Of a stretch of DNA of 64,000 nucleotides, positions 8,598 through 17,190 are shown in pieces (positions within the stretch are counted from its first letter, which is position 1; every line of letters starts with the position of its first letter). This DNA is from Litorivivens sp041624475 (GTDB taxonomy: Bacteria > Pseudomonadota > Gammaproteobacteria > Pseudomonadales > Spongiibacteraceae): NCBI RefSeq assembly GCF_041624475.1, contig NZ_JBFJUX010000004.1:62001-126000 (forward strand), given 5' to 3'. Under the pieces are notes generated by a model that saw only the letters and a program-made list of their open reading frames with translations, ran no database searches and had not been told where the DNA came from. The translations under genes were made by a program, and so were the position numbers.

Positions 8598-9662
8598 ATG
8601 ATAGAAACTGACCGACTGATAGCGCCAGAGCAAACCGATCCCCAGGAAGAAAGCCTGGATCGCGCTATACGCCCAAAGACGCTGGCCGACTACGTAGGTC
8701 AGGAAGCGGTGCGCGAACAGATGGAAATCTTTGTCAGCGCCGCCCGCAAGCGCAGTGAGCCCCTCGACCATACCCTGATCTTTGGTCCGCCCGGTCTGGG
8801 CAAAACCACCCTGGCCTCTATTCTCGCCAATGAAATGGGCGTCTCCCTGAAAACGACCTCGGGCCCGGTATTGGAAAGAGCCGGTGATCTCGCCGCGCTG
8901 ATGACCAATCTGGAGCCGGGTGATGTGCTCTTTATCGATGAAATCCACCGCCTGAGCCCCCATGTAGAAGAAGTGCTCTATCCGGCGATGGAGGACTACC
9001 AGCTCGATATCATGATCGGCGAAGGGCCGGGTGCGCGCTCCATCAAGCTGGATCTGCCGCCGTTTACGCTGGTCGGTGCCACCACGCGGGCGGGTCTGTT
9101 GACCTCACCACTGCGCGACCGTTTCGGCATCGTGCAGCGGCTGGAATTCTATCAGGTCAAAGATTTGACCCATATCGTCAAACGCTCCGGCGGCATTCTC
9201 GGTATTGAGATTGACGACGAGGGCGCACTCGAGATTGCCCGGCGGGCCCGAGGCACACCGCGTATCGTCAACCGCCTGCTGCGGCGGGTGCGCGATTACG
9301 CCGAAGTGAAAGGCGACGGCGTCATCGACAAGGGCATTGCCGATCGCGCGCTGGATATGCTGAAAGTGGATGCGCTTGGCTTTGACCGGCTCGACCGCCG
9401 CCTGCTGATGGCGATGATCGAGAAATTCGACGGTGGCCCGGTGGGCGTGGATTCACTGGCGGCGGCGATCAGCGAAGAGCGCGGCACGATAGAGGATGTA
9501 CTGGAACCCTACCTGATTCAGCAGGGCTATATTGTGCGCACCCCGCGCGGGCGGATGGTGACCCGGAGTGCCTACCGCCACTTTGGCTTAAAACTGCCTC
9601 AGGCTCAGGATCAGTTACCCTTATCTGATGATGGGCCAGTGTCGGATGAGGGCGGGACTTAA
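8598..9662 (+). CDS. ruvB: Holliday junction helicase RuvB
   Basis: AAA+ ATPase of 354 residues that drives branch migration as hexamers flanking RuvA. Visible motifs are Walker A (GPPGLGKTT, about residues 62-70), Walker B (FIDEIH, near 115), sensor 1 (VGATTRAG) and the Arg finger region (SPLRDRFG). The C-terminal winged-helix domain follows (RRLLMAMIEKF...GRMVTRSAY). It is separated from ruvA by 75 bp that contain a REP-like palindrome. Its TAA shares one base with the ATG of ybgC. Confidence 0.97.
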   Translation: MIETDRLIAPEQTDPQEESLDRAIRPKTLADYVGQEAVREQMEIFVSAARKRSEPLDHTLIFGPPGLGKTTLASILANEMGVSLKTTSGPVLERAGDLAALMTNLEPGDVLFIDEIHRLSPHVEEVLYPAMEDYQLDIMIGEGPGARSIKLDLPPFTLVGATTRAGLLTSPLRDRFGIVQRLEFYQVKDLTHIVKRSGGILGIEIDDEGALEIARRARGTPRIVNRLLRRVRDYAEVKGDGVIDKGIADRALDMLKVDALGFDRLDRRLLMAMIEKFDGGPVGVDSLAAAISEERGTIEDVLEPYLIQQGYIVRTPRGRMVTRSAYRHFGLKLPQAQDQLPLSDDGPVSDEGGT

Positions 9663-10063
9663 TGCGTGAATATTCCCTGCCGCTGCGCGTTTACATCGAA
9701 GATACTGACGCCGGTGGCATCGTCTATTACGTCAATTACCTCAAGTTTATGGAGCGGGCCCGCACCGAGTGGATGCGGGCTGCGGGTTATGACAAAACCG
9801 CCATTTTCAGTCACGACAGCATGTTTGTGGTGACTGAGACGGCAGTCAACTATCTGAAGCCGGCGACACTCGACGATGAACTTGTGGTCACGGCGGCAGT
9901 CTCTTCTGTGCGGGGCGTGGGCATCACATTTGAACAGAGTGTGAGACGTGGCTCTGATATTTTGTGTCAGGGCACTGTTCAGGTGGCCTGTGTTGACCGT
10001 CAGAGCTTGAAACCCCGCAGAATACCTGCTGATATGCGCGCGCAATTGCAAAACGGAGAATAA
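9662..10063 (+). CDS. ybgC: Tol-Pal-associated acyl-CoA thioesterase YbgC
   Basis: A 133-residue hotdog-fold thioesterase. The motif YIEDTDAGGIVYYVNYLKFMER contains the catalytic Asp of the 4-hydroxybenzoyl-CoA thioesterase type; only this short stretch is diagnostic, and the total length fits YbgC. Family members hydrolyse acyl-CoA or acyl-ACP at the inner membrane and associate with the Tol-Pal system. It starts at the last base of ruvB and is followed after one base by the GTG of tolQ. Confidence 0.94.
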   Translation: MREYSLPLRVYIEDTDAGGIVYYVNYLKFMERARTEWMRAAGYDKTAIFSHDSMFVVTETAVNYLKPATLDDELVVTAAVSSVRGVGITFEQSVRRGSDILCQGTVQVACVDRQSLKPRRIPADMRAQLQNGE

Positions 10064-10064
10064 G

Positions 10065-10748
10065 GTGAACCACGAACTCACAATAATGGATCTGATTCTG
10101 AATGCCAGCCTGTTTGTACAGTGCATCATGGGCATTCTGGTGCTGGCTTCGGTGGTGTCCTGGTTTGTCATCATCCAGCGTTGGTCTTACTTCAGCGCCG
10201 CCCAGCGAGCCTACCGCCTCTTCGAGCAGCAGTTCTGGTCGGGGATTGATCTGGGTGATCTGTATCAGGAGGGCAGTGCCAAGGCGGAAAAGGGTTATCG
10301 CGCTATTGGTACCGAAAGTATCTTCCGCTCCGGTTTTAAAGAGTTCAATCGCCTGCGCCGCAAGAACGCCAGCCCCGAAGTGATTATGGACGGCGCCGAG
10401 CGCGCCATGCGGGTTGCGATGTCCCGGGAAGACGACAGCCTGGAAAAGAATTTGCCCTTTCTGGCAACCGTGGGCTCAACCAGCCCCTATGTCGGACTGT
10501 TAGGGACGGTGTGGGGCATTATGGGTTCCTTTCAGGGCCTGGCCACCATGCATCAGGCGACGCTGGCGGTGGTAGCACCGGGTATATCTGAAGCGCTGGT
10601 GGCTACCGCGATGGGCTTGTTTGCTGCGATTCCGGCGGTCGTTGCCTTTAACCGCTTTTCGGCTACGGCCGATTCTCTGGAAAACAAGTACCAGACCTTT
10701 GCCGAGGAATTTTCCAGCCTGTTGTACCGTCAGGTACACAGCCGCTAA
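10065..10748 (+). CDS. tolQ: Tol-Pal system proton channel subunit TolQ
   Basis: A 227-residue inner-membrane protein of the MotA/TolQ/ExbB family. There is one membrane segment near residues 12-35, a long cytoplasmic loop, then two segments near 135-160 and 170-195 (GLLGTVWGIMGSFQGL and ISEALVATAMGLFAAIPAVVAF). With TolR it forms the proton-driven motor that energises TolA during outer-membrane constriction at division. The start is GTG at 10065, with ACGGAGAA just upstream. Confidence 0.96.
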   Translation: MNHELTIMDLILNASLFVQCIMGILVLASVVSWFVIIQRWSYFSAAQRAYRLFEQQFWSGIDLGDLYQEGSAKAEKGYRAIGTESIFRSGFKEFNRLRRKNASPEVIMDGAERAMRVAMSREDDSLEKNLPFLATVGSTSPYVGLLGTVWGIMGSFQGLATMHQATLAVVAPGISEALVATAMGLFAAIPAVVAFNRFSATADSLENKYQTFAEEFSSLLYRQVHSR

Positions 10749-10757
10749 GGGGGCGCC

Positions 10758-11177
10758 ATGAAAGCTGCGCGCAAGAAACGCAAGCCGATGGCGGAGATGA
10801 ACGTCGTTCCCTATATCGACGTCATGCTGGTTCTGCTGATCGTGTTTATGGTGACTGCACCACTGTTGATGCAGGGGGTGCAGGTCGAGCTGCCCAAAGC
10901 GCCCGCTGAACCGATGGGTGAGCAGAACGACGAGCCGCTGATTGTCTCGGTGAAGGCCGACGGCAGCCTCTATATCAATATGGGCGACGCCGAGAAGGCC
11001 CGCCCGCTCGATGATATTACCGAGCGGGTGCGCAAGGTCATGAAGCAGAAACCCGAAACCAAGGTGTTGGTGTGGGGCGATGAAGCCGTACGCTATGGTG
11101 AGGTGGTTACGCTGATGGCTGCATTGCAGAGCGCGGGTGCCCCGTCCGTCGGCCTGGTGACGGAGAACCCTCGCTAG
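10758..11177 (+). CDS. tolR: Tol-Pal system protein TolR
   Basis: A 139-residue ExbD/TolR protein with one N-terminal membrane segment containing the proton-carrying aspartate (YIDVMLVLLIVFMVTAP) and a periplasmic dimerisation domain. It pairs with TolQ to convert proton flow into movement of TolA. It is preceded by AAGGGGG with good spacing. Confidence 0.96.
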   Translation: MKAARKKRKPMAEMNVVPYIDVMLVLLIVFMVTAPLLMQGVQVELPKAPAEPMGEQNDEPLIVSVKADGSLYINMGDAEKARPLDDITERVRKVMKQKPETKVLVWGDEAVRYGEVVTLMAALQSAGAPSVGLVTENPR

Positions 11178-11180
11178 CCT

Positions 11181-11909
11181 ATGTGGCGCTCATTTGTTAA
11201 ACCGCTCCTGCTAACCTTGCTGATGCATGGGCTCGGCATCGCGCTGCTTATATATGGTCTGCCGGATGCCCAGGATAAGTTGCTGGTGCGGCCGATGCCC
11301 AAGTTCGTCAATGCCGAGCTGGTGGTTCTGGAAAAGCCGAAACCCAAGCCGGCGCCCAAGCCAAAGCCTCAACCTAAGCCAGAGCCAAAGCCGGCACCGA
11401 AACCTGAACCGAAGCCCGAGCCCAAAAAACCGGAACCCAAGCCTGAGCCGAAACCTGCGCCCAAGCCCAAGGTCGATGAGGCAAAGCAAAAGGCGGAGCG
11501 GGAAAGGGCTGAGCGAGAGCGTCAGGAAGCCCTGAAAGCGCAGCAGCGCCGGGAGCTGGAAAGTGCGCTGTCTGAGGATGAAGAGCTGTTTCAGGAGCAG
11601 GAGGACGTGCAGGCGGCGACAACCTATTCACAGAAAATTCGCCGGGCGGTCAGTCTCGCGTGGAGCCGGCCGCCGAGTGCTCGCAATGGCATGGTGGTTA
11701 AGTTGCGTATCCGCCTGATTCCGACAGGTGAACTGGTGGATGTGCAGGTCATCGACAGCAGCGGCGATTCGGCTTTTGACCGCTCGGCGGTGCGCGCTGT
11801 TCAGAAAGTGGGCGGTTTCCCAGAATTGAAAGAGCTGGAATACCGGGTGTTCAAAGAGTATTTCGAGTCATTTGTATTTGAGTTCCGACCGGAGGATTTG
11901 CGGCGATGA
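11181..11909 (+). CDS. tolA: TolA with Pro-Lys-rich periplasmic spacer
   Basis: A 242-residue protein linking the TolQR motor to outer-membrane Pal/TolB. It has one N-terminal membrane helix (about residues 8-25) and a stretch at about residues 52-97 made almost entirely of Pro-Lys with Glu/Ala/Gln (units such as PKPEPKPA). A short charged coiled coil follows (about 98-140), then the C-terminal TolA/TonB-like domain with KLRIRLIPTGELVDVQV and SSGDSAFDRSAVRAV. In E. coli the spacer is a long Ala/Lys-rich helix; here it is a TonB-like polyproline rod and the protein is shorter. The C-terminal domain and operon position support TolA rather than TonB. Confidence 0.93.
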   Translation: MWRSFVKPLLLTLLMHGLGIALLIYGLPDAQDKLLVRPMPKFVNAELVVLEKPKPKPAPKPKPQPKPEPKPAPKPEPKPEPKKPEPKPEPKPAPKPKVDEAKQKAERERAERERQEALKAQQRRELESALSEDEELFQEQEDVQAATTYSQKIRRAVSLAWSRPPSARNGMVVKLRIRLIPTGELVDVQVIDSSGDSAFDRSAVRAVQKVGGFPELKELEYRVFKEYFESFVFEFRPEDLRR

Positions 11910-13201
11910 GAAAGATAGTGGCCAGCCTGCTGCTGTGTGGCGGCATGATAGTGAGCGCCCTGGTGCAGGCGGAATTGACTATTGAAATTACTCGAGGCAG
12001 CGACCGACCGGTATCGATAGCCATCGTGCCCTTCGGTTGGGAGGCCGGCATTGCCCCGCCCGACAGCATCGCCACTATTATCGGTTCGGATCTGCATCGC
12101 ACCGGTCAGTTTGAGCCCATGAGTCCGGCTGACATGCTAAGTCAGCCCAAGTCGGAGAGCGAGGTGTTCTACCGCGACTGGCGTTCGCTCGGCGTCGATT
12201 ACCTGGTTATCGGTAAAACCCGGGCTCTGCCGGAAGGTGGCTATGCCGCCGAGTACAGCCTGTTCGACGTTAACCTGCAGCGCAAGATGCTGTCCGGAGA
12301 GGAGCGCGGTGGGCGAGCCAACATCCGCGATATGGCACACGGCATCAGTAATCAAATATATGAAAAAATAACAAATATTAAAGGCGCTTTCGCGACCAAG
12401 CTCCTGTATGTTTCCGCGCGCAGACTGGAGGGTGGGAAGCAGATTTTCCGGTTGGTGATGAGTGATATTGACGGCGCCCGCGAGCAGGTGCTGCTTGAGC
12501 AGAGTGAGCCAATCCTCGCACCAACCTGGGCACCCAACGGCAGAGTCATTGCCTACGTGTCCTTTGAAACCACCCGTCCAGCAATCTATTTGCACAACCT
12601 GGATACTGCGCAGCGTGTTCAGTTAACGAATTTTTCCGGCATAAACGGTGGTCCGGTTTGGTCGCCCGACGGCAAGTCGATGGCCATGGTGCTGTCCAAG
12701 GACGGCAACCCGGAGATTTACGTGATGGACTTGGCGACGCGCGCCCTGAGGCGAGTAACCAATCACTTCGCGATTGATACCGAGCCGGACTGGATTGACA
12801 ACAACTCGCTGATCTTTACCTCGGATCGGGGTGGCAAGCCGCAAATCTACCGCGTTGATTTGCGCTCCGAGCGCGTCCAGCGCCTGACCTTTGAGGGCGA
12901 CTACAATGCCCGCGGTCGGGTGCTGGAAGGCGGCGAAGGCATTGTTATGGTGCACCGTGTGAATGGGCAGTTTCACATTGCACTGCAGGATTTGAAGCGC
13001 AACCGGGTATCCATCCTTACCGAAACCACGCTGGATGAATCTCCGAGTATGGCGCCCAACAATACGATTTTGCTCTATGCGACAAAGCATGAAGGCAGAG
13101 GCGTATTGGCAGCAGTATCCGTTGATGGCAGCGTGCACTACCGCTTGCCGTCAGATTATGGCGATGTCAGAGAGCCGTCCTGGTCGCCATTTTTAAAGTA
13201 A
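11906..13201 (+). CDS. tolB: Tol-Pal translocation protein TolB
   Basis: A 431-residue periplasmic protein with a Sec signal (RKIVASLLLCGGMIVSALVQA), an N-terminal alpha/beta domain containing the TolA-binding N-terminus, and a C-terminal six-bladed beta propeller of WD40-like repeats (for example WSPDGKSMAMVLSKDGNPEIYVMD). It shuttles between TolA and Pal. Its ATG overlaps the tolA stop by four bases. Confidence 0.97.
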   Translation: MRKIVASLLLCGGMIVSALVQAELTIEITRGSDRPVSIAIVPFGWEAGIAPPDSIATIIGSDLHRTGQFEPMSPADMLSQPKSESEVFYRDWRSLGVDYLVIGKTRALPEGGYAAEYSLFDVNLQRKMLSGEERGGRANIRDMAHGISNQIYEKITNIKGAFATKLLYVSARRLEGGKQIFRLVMSDIDGAREQVLLEQSEPILAPTWAPNGRVIAYVSFETTRPAIYLHNLDTAQRVQLTNFSGINGGPVWSPDGKSMAMVLSKDGNPEIYVMDLATRALRRVTNHFAIDTEPDWIDNNSLIFTSDRGGKPQIYRVDLRSERVQRLTFEGDYNARGRVLEGGEGIVMVHRVNGQFHIALQDLKRNRVSILTETTLDESPSMAPNNTILLYATKHEGRGVLAAVSVDGSVHYRLPSDYGDVREPSWSPFLK

Positions 13202-13319
13202 TTGTTGGCTACTTCACGAGTTTTCGTTGACAGTAGTCGCAAAGCGTCACATTCTTTTGAACCAGCTGAATGTGGTATTGTCTAGCCAGAGACACTTATT
13301 GGAGAAATAGAGGAAGTCC

Positions 13320-13829
13320 ATGGAAATCAAAAAATTACAGATGTTGGGTGTGGTGTTTGCGGCGATGATGCTGGCGGCCTGTTCTAGCACTGACGTAGAA
13401 GAAGGCGGTGAAGTAGACAGCGGCCAGTCTCTGTCAGGCTTTGATGGGTCTGTGTCCGGCAATCAGGATGCGGCGAGCAAACCTCAAAAACCGGTTGAGC
13501 CAGCCGTTCAGCTTGAAAGCGTTTTCTACTTCGAATTCGACTCTTCAACGCTGACTGCCGATGCGCGTGACGATCTGGATGCGCAAATCGCGCGCCTGAA
13601 AGACACCGTTGGCACTATCCGCCTGGAAGGCCATGCCGATGAGCGCGGTACTCGTGAGTACAACATTGCACTGGGTGAGCGTCGTGCCCAGGCTGTTGCG
13701 GACTACATGGTACTGAATGGCATTTCCCGCTACCGCATCGAAACCGTTAGCTACGGTGAAGAGCGTCCGGTGGCCTTTGGTCAGGGCGAGTCTGCCTGGT
13801 CTCAAAACCGTCGCGTCGAGCTGAAGTAA
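13320..13829 (+). CDS. pal: Peptidoglycan-associated lipoprotein Pal
   Basis: A 169-residue outer-membrane lipoprotein. The lipobox MLAAC places the lipidated cysteine at residue 21. A low-complexity linker is followed by an OmpA-like peptidoglycan-binding domain (about residues 60-169) with FYFEFDSSTL, the GHADERGTREYN motif that contacts meso-DAP, and RRVELK at the end. It anchors the outer membrane to the wall and binds TolB. The 118-bp gap after tolB leaves room for its own promoter. Confidence 0.97.
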   Translation: MEIKKLQMLGVVFAAMMLAACSSTDVEEGGEVDSGQSLSGFDGSVSGNQDAASKPQKPVEPAVQLESVFYFEFDSSTLTADARDDLDAQIARLKDTVGTIRLEGHADERGTREYNIALGERRAQAVADYMVLNGISRYRIETVSYGEERPVAFGQGESAWSQNRRVELK

Positions 13830-13851
13830 TTCAGCCAGACATAGCGGTACA

Positions 13852-14604
13852 ATGAAGACACTGAAATACCTGATGCCGGCAGCAGCAATGCTGTCGGCAC
13901 AGTTGTGGGCGCAAGCCCCGATCTATGATGCCTCTCAACCTCCTGCCCGCAATAAGCCCGCGCAAGCCGCTGGTGACATCCCGACCGAACAATCCCTGCA
14001 GATGGAAATCTACAGTCAGTTGAAAACCCTTCAACGGGAGCTGATGGAATTGCGCGGTATTGTGGAAGAGCAGGGGCACGAGCTTCGAACCCTCAAGCAG
14101 CAAAGTCTTGATCGCTATATCGAACTGGATCGCCGAATCGGCTCCGGGGGTGGCAGTGCTTCCTCCAAGGCAGATACCGGTTCCAGTCGGAGCACTGCCT
14201 CAACGGGTGCTGTGCCGGCCGAGGAAATCGATGCCTACCGAGAAGCCTACGAGCTGGTTAAAGCCAAGCAGTTTGAACAGGCCATCAGTGGGTTTGAAGA
14301 TTTTCTGCGCCGCTTCCCCCAGGGTGAATACGCTCCCAATGCGATTTACTGGACGGGTGAGTTGCAGCTGGTCAAATCCCCGCGCGACCTCAAGGCTGCA
14401 GAAGCCGCTTTTTCTGCGCTGTTGAAGCAATACCCGGATCACAGCAAGGTGCCCGATGCCATGTACAAGCTCGGCAAAGTGCATTTTCTGTCGGGTAATA
14501 AGGCGGCATCCAAGAAAATCCTGAATGAGCTGATAGCCCAGCACGGCAACAGCGGTCGCTCCGCGATCAAGTTTGCCCGGCAATTCCTGCAGGATAATTT
14601 CTGA
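13852..14604 (+). CDS. cpoB: Cell division coordinator CpoB (YbgF)
   Basis: A 250-residue periplasmic protein with a signal peptide (LKYLMPAAAMLSAQLWA), an N-terminal trimerising coiled coil (about residues 45-95) and a C-terminal TPR domain (about 125-250, for example EAYELVKAKQFEQAISGFEDF). In E. coli it couples peptidoglycan synthesis by PBP1B/LpoB with Tol-driven outer-membrane constriction. It closes the tol-pal operon and is followed by a terminator hairpin. Confidence 0.94.
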   Translation: MKTLKYLMPAAAMLSAQLWAQAPIYDASQPPARNKPAQAAGDIPTEQSLQMEIYSQLKTLQRELMELRGIVEEQGHELRTLKQQSLDRYIELDRRIGSGGGSASSKADTGSSRSTASTGAVPAEEIDAYREAYELVKAKQFEQAISGFEDFLRRFPQGEYAPNAIYWTGELQLVKSPRDLKAAEAAFSALLKQYPDHSKVPDAMYKLGKVHFLSGNKAASKKILNELIAQHGNSGRSAIKFARQFLQDNF

Positions 14605-14638
14605 CGATCGGGTATCATTGCCTTCCCCGGACTTCCTA

Positions 14639-14661
14639 TCCCGGCTAATGCCGGGATTTTT
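14639..14661 (+). terminator. Terminator at the end of the tol-pal operon
   Basis: A 7-bp stem TCCCGGC / GCCGGGA with loop TAAT is followed by five T residues. It ends only 6 nt before the queE ATG, so it may either end the tol-pal transcript or act as an attenuator in the queE leader. Confidence 0.7.
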
Positions 14662-14667
14662 GTATTT

Positions 14668-15318
14668 ATGACCGACACCAGCCTGCGTATCACCGAAATT
14701 TTCTATTCCCTTCAGGGGGAAGCCCTGACCGTGGGCCTGCCTACGGTGTTTGTGCGCCTTACCGGCTGCCCGCTGCGCTGCCAGTACTGCGACACGGAAT
14801 ATGCTTTCCACGGCGGTGAGCGACTCACCCAAGCCCAGGTGCTGGAGCAGGTGGCCGCTTTCTCGCCACGTTACATCTGCGTAACCGGGGGTGAGCCCTT
14901 GGCGCAGCCCTCATGCATCCCTTTGCTCAGCGCGCTGTGTGATGCGGGCTACCAGGTCTCTCTGGAAACCAGCGGGGCGATGCCCATCAATAAAGTGGAT
15001 GCGCGGGTCTCGCGGGTGCTGGATCTGAAAACGCCGGACTCGGCGGAAAGCAGTCGCAACCTGTGGGACAATATTCCGCTTTTGACCAAACATGATCAGG
15101 TGAAATTTGTGATCTGTTCCCGTCGCGACTATGACTGGGCGCGACTGCAGCTCGACCAGTACCAACTGAGTGAGCGGGCTGGGGAAGTTCTGTTTTCACC
15201 GAGCTTTGGCCAGCAGAATGCCACCGAACTGGCGGACTGGATCGTGCAGGACAATCTGCCGGTGCGCTTTCAGTTGCAACTCCACAAACTCCTCTGGAAT
15301 GATGAACCCGGGCACTGA
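14668..15318 (+). CDS. queE: 7-carboxy-7-deazaguanine synthase
   Basis: A 216-residue radical SAM enzyme of queuosine synthesis. The cluster motif is CPLRCQYC (CX3CX2C), preceded by YSLQGE and followed by the SAM-binding region VTGGEPLAQ. It rearranges 6-carboxy-tetrahydropterin to 7-carboxy-7-deazaguanine. It sits 3 nt upstream of queC, the next enzyme of the pathway. The start lies immediately after a terminator-like hairpin, so expression may depend on read-through or attenuation. Confidence 0.96.
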   Translation: MTDTSLRITEIFYSLQGEALTVGLPTVFVRLTGCPLRCQYCDTEYAFHGGERLTQAQVLEQVAAFSPRYICVTGGEPLAQPSCIPLLSALCDAGYQVSLETSGAMPINKVDARVSRVLDLKTPDSAESSRNLWDNIPLLTKHDQVKFVICSRRDYDWARLQLDQYQLSERAGEVLFSPSFGQQNATELADWIVQDNLPVRFQLQLHKLLWNDEPGH

Positions 15319-15321
15319 GGT

Positions 15322-16017
15322 ATGACGACACCCAAGCGCGCAGTAATACTGGTATCCGGCGGTCTGGATTCCGCCACGGTTCTGGCGATGGCCCGGGGTG
15401 AGGGCTATGACTGCTACACCTTGGCCTTCGACTATGGTCAGCGCCATCGCGCGGAATTGCTGGCAGCAGAGCGCGTATCGAAAGCCCTCTGCGCTGTCGA
15501 ACACAAGGTAATTCCTCTCGACTTAACGGCCATCGGCGGCTCTGCCCTCACCGACAACAGCATCGCCGTGCCCGATCACAGCGAAGAGGCGGGTATTCCG
15601 GTGACCTACGTTCCGGCGCGCAACACCGTGTTCCTGTCGATTGGTTTGGGCTGGGCCGAAGTGTTGGGCGCCGACGATATTTTTATTGGCGTGAACGCGG
15701 TCGATTATTCCGGCTACCCGGATTGCCGCCCGGACTTTATTGAGGCGTTTGAGCGCATGGCGAATCTGGCGACCAAAGCCGGTTCTGAAGGGCACAGCCT
15801 GCGCATTCGCACGCCGCTGATCGACCTCAGTAAGGGAGAGATAATCCGGCGGGGTATGGCGCTTGGAGTGGATTACGCGTTGACCGTGTCCTGCTATCAG
15901 GCTGACGCGGATGGCCGGGCCTGCGGCAAGTGCGACAGCTGTTACTTGCGCCGCGAAGGCTTCGCGGCGGCGGGTCTCGATGACCCGACGCGGTATTGGG
16001 GCAGTGTCGCCGAGTAG
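15322..16017 (+). CDS. queC: 7-cyano-7-deazaguanine synthase
   Basis: A 231-residue PP-loop ATPase that converts 7-carboxy-7-deazaguanine to preQ0 using ATP and ammonia. The PP-loop VSGGLDSATVLA is near the N-terminus, and a zinc site is formed by the C-terminal cysteines (CGKCDSC plus an upstream Cys). It is the second gene of the queEC pair and converges on the FGE-like gene with only 13 bp between stops. Confidence 0.97.
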   Translation: MTTPKRAVILVSGGLDSATVLAMARGEGYDCYTLAFDYGQRHRAELLAAERVSKALCAVEHKVIPLDLTAIGGSALTDNSIAVPDHSEEAGIPVTYVPARNTVFLSIGLGWAEVLGADDIFIGVNAVDYSGYPDCRPDFIEAFERMANLATKAGSEGHSLRIRTPLIDLSKGEIIRRGMALGVDYALTVSCYQADADGRACGKCDSCYLRREGFAAAGLDDPTRYWGSVAE

Positions 16018-16030
16018 GCAGCGCAGGCTG

Positions 16031-17026
16031 TCAGTTCAGATCCTGCACCAAACGAAAGCCGACATGGTTGCTGCTGGTCAATGGGTCTCCGTGGCCGCGG
16101 GCACCAGGCCGGAAGCGAGCGCAATAGTCATCGGTACACATAAAAGACCCACCCTTCTGTACTTTTTCCCGCAGGGTGCCGTTAAGGTTTTTGGGCCCCC
16201 CTGGGTTGTCAGCGACCGGGGTCGAGCGAAACTGTGAGTAGTAGCCAGGCGAATACCAGTCACTGACCCATTCCCATACATTGCCGCTGACGTCATAGAG
16301 ACCGTAACTGTTTGGCTCGTAAGAACCTACCGGGGCAGTGAAGGCATGGCCGTCTTCGCCAGTGTTGTTGTGTGGAAAGTCTCCCTGAAAGGTATTGGCC
16401 ATTATTTTTCCGTCAGGTCTGGCGTTGTTGCCCCAGGCAAACTCGGCTTGGGATAACCCGCCGCGTGCCGCGTATTCCCACTCTGCTTCGGTCGGTAGCC
16501 GTTTCCCCGTCCACTCCGCGTAGGCGGTCGCATCCTCCCAGGCGATATGGACAACGGGATGGTTTTCGCGTCCCTCCAGGTTGCTTTCCGGGCCTTCGGG
16601 GTGTTTCCAGCTCGCTCCCGGAACGTAGCGCCACCACTGGGAATAGTTGCTCAGATTGACAGGGTGCGCCGGGGTAACAATCACCAGCGAGCCCGGTACC
16701 AGCAAGGCCGGGTCGACACCGGGGTAATCCTCGGGATTGATTGGTCTTTCGGCGACCGTTTTATAGCCGGTGGCATCGACAAATTTTGCAAAGTCGCTGT
16801 TCGTCACTTCTGTTGCGTCGATAAAAAACGGCGAAATTCGGACCTTATGCAAGGGCGCGGCCTCAGGCATCATGGGGTGCTCCAGCCCCCTGGTATACTC
16901 GCCGCCGGGAATATAAACCATGCCCTCCGGTGACTTCGGGCGGCTGTCACTACATGCGGTAATGAGCGCCGCCAGCAGCACTGCAACAATGATCAAGAAC
17001 GGCTTAAAGGTATTGTCGGTCAACAT
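16031..17026 (-). CDS. Formylglycine-generating enzyme, predicted lipoprotein
   Basis: A 331-residue SUMF1/FGE-sulfatase-domain protein. The copper-binding active-site pair is present at Cys297 and Cys302 in GGSFMCTDDYCARFR, matching the MCX4C arrangement of experimentally studied FGEs, and the end reads SSNHVGFR as in true FGEs. It would oxidise the catalytic cysteine of sulfatases (CXPXR) to formylglycine. The N-terminus is a lipoprotein signal (LLAALITAC), so it is predicted to be exported and lipidated, unlike typical cytosolic prokaryotic FGEs. Two CXPXR sulfatases lie about 38 and 45 kb away in this window. Other SUMF1 proteins lack the cysteine pair and do other jobs; the pair argues for FGE here. 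Confidence 0.85.
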   Translation of the reverse strand: MLTDNTFKPFLIIVAVLLAALITACSDSRPKSPEGMVYIPGGEYTRGLEHPMMPEAAPLHKVRISPFFIDATEVTNSDFAKFVDATGYKTVAERPINPEDYPGVDPALLVPGSLVIVTPAHPVNLSNYSQWWRYVPGASWKHPEGPESNLEGRENHPVVHIAWEDATAYAEWTGKRLPTEAEWEYAARGGLSQAEFAWGNNARPDGKIMANTFQGDFPHNNTGEDGHAFTAPVGSYEPNSYGLYDVSGNVWEWVSDWYSPGYYSQFRSTPVADNPGGPKNLNGTLREKVQKGGSFMCTDDYCARFRPGARGHGDPLTSSNHVGFRLVQDLN

Positions 17027-17154
17027 GTGGAGCCATGTGTTAGCGTTATCAGTGAGATCAGTATAGTGCAGATCGGCCTGTTCTCGGCAGCTACCGAGCT
17101 CGGTAATCGATATAGGTCGGAGATTATTTAGCCGCGTAGCGCCGGGTCAAACAA

Positions 17155-17186
17155 AAAAGGGGCTACCTTGGCAGGCAGCCCCTTTT
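17155..17186. terminator. Bidirectional terminator, original tRNA-Lys terminator
   Basis: A 10-bp stem AAAAGGGGCT / AGCCCCTTTT around a 12-nt loop, with A-tract and T-tract on the two sides. It lies just beyond the 3' end of the partial tRNA-Lys copy and so is probably the terminator that served the tRNA before the island inserted. It may also stop transcription running leftward out of the island. Confidence 0.8.
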
Positions 17187-17190
17187 ATGT

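Noticed and set aside
11181..11909. TonB assignment for the Pro-Lys-rich protein
   Set aside because: Operon position between tolR and tolB and the C-terminal TolA-like domain favour TolA.
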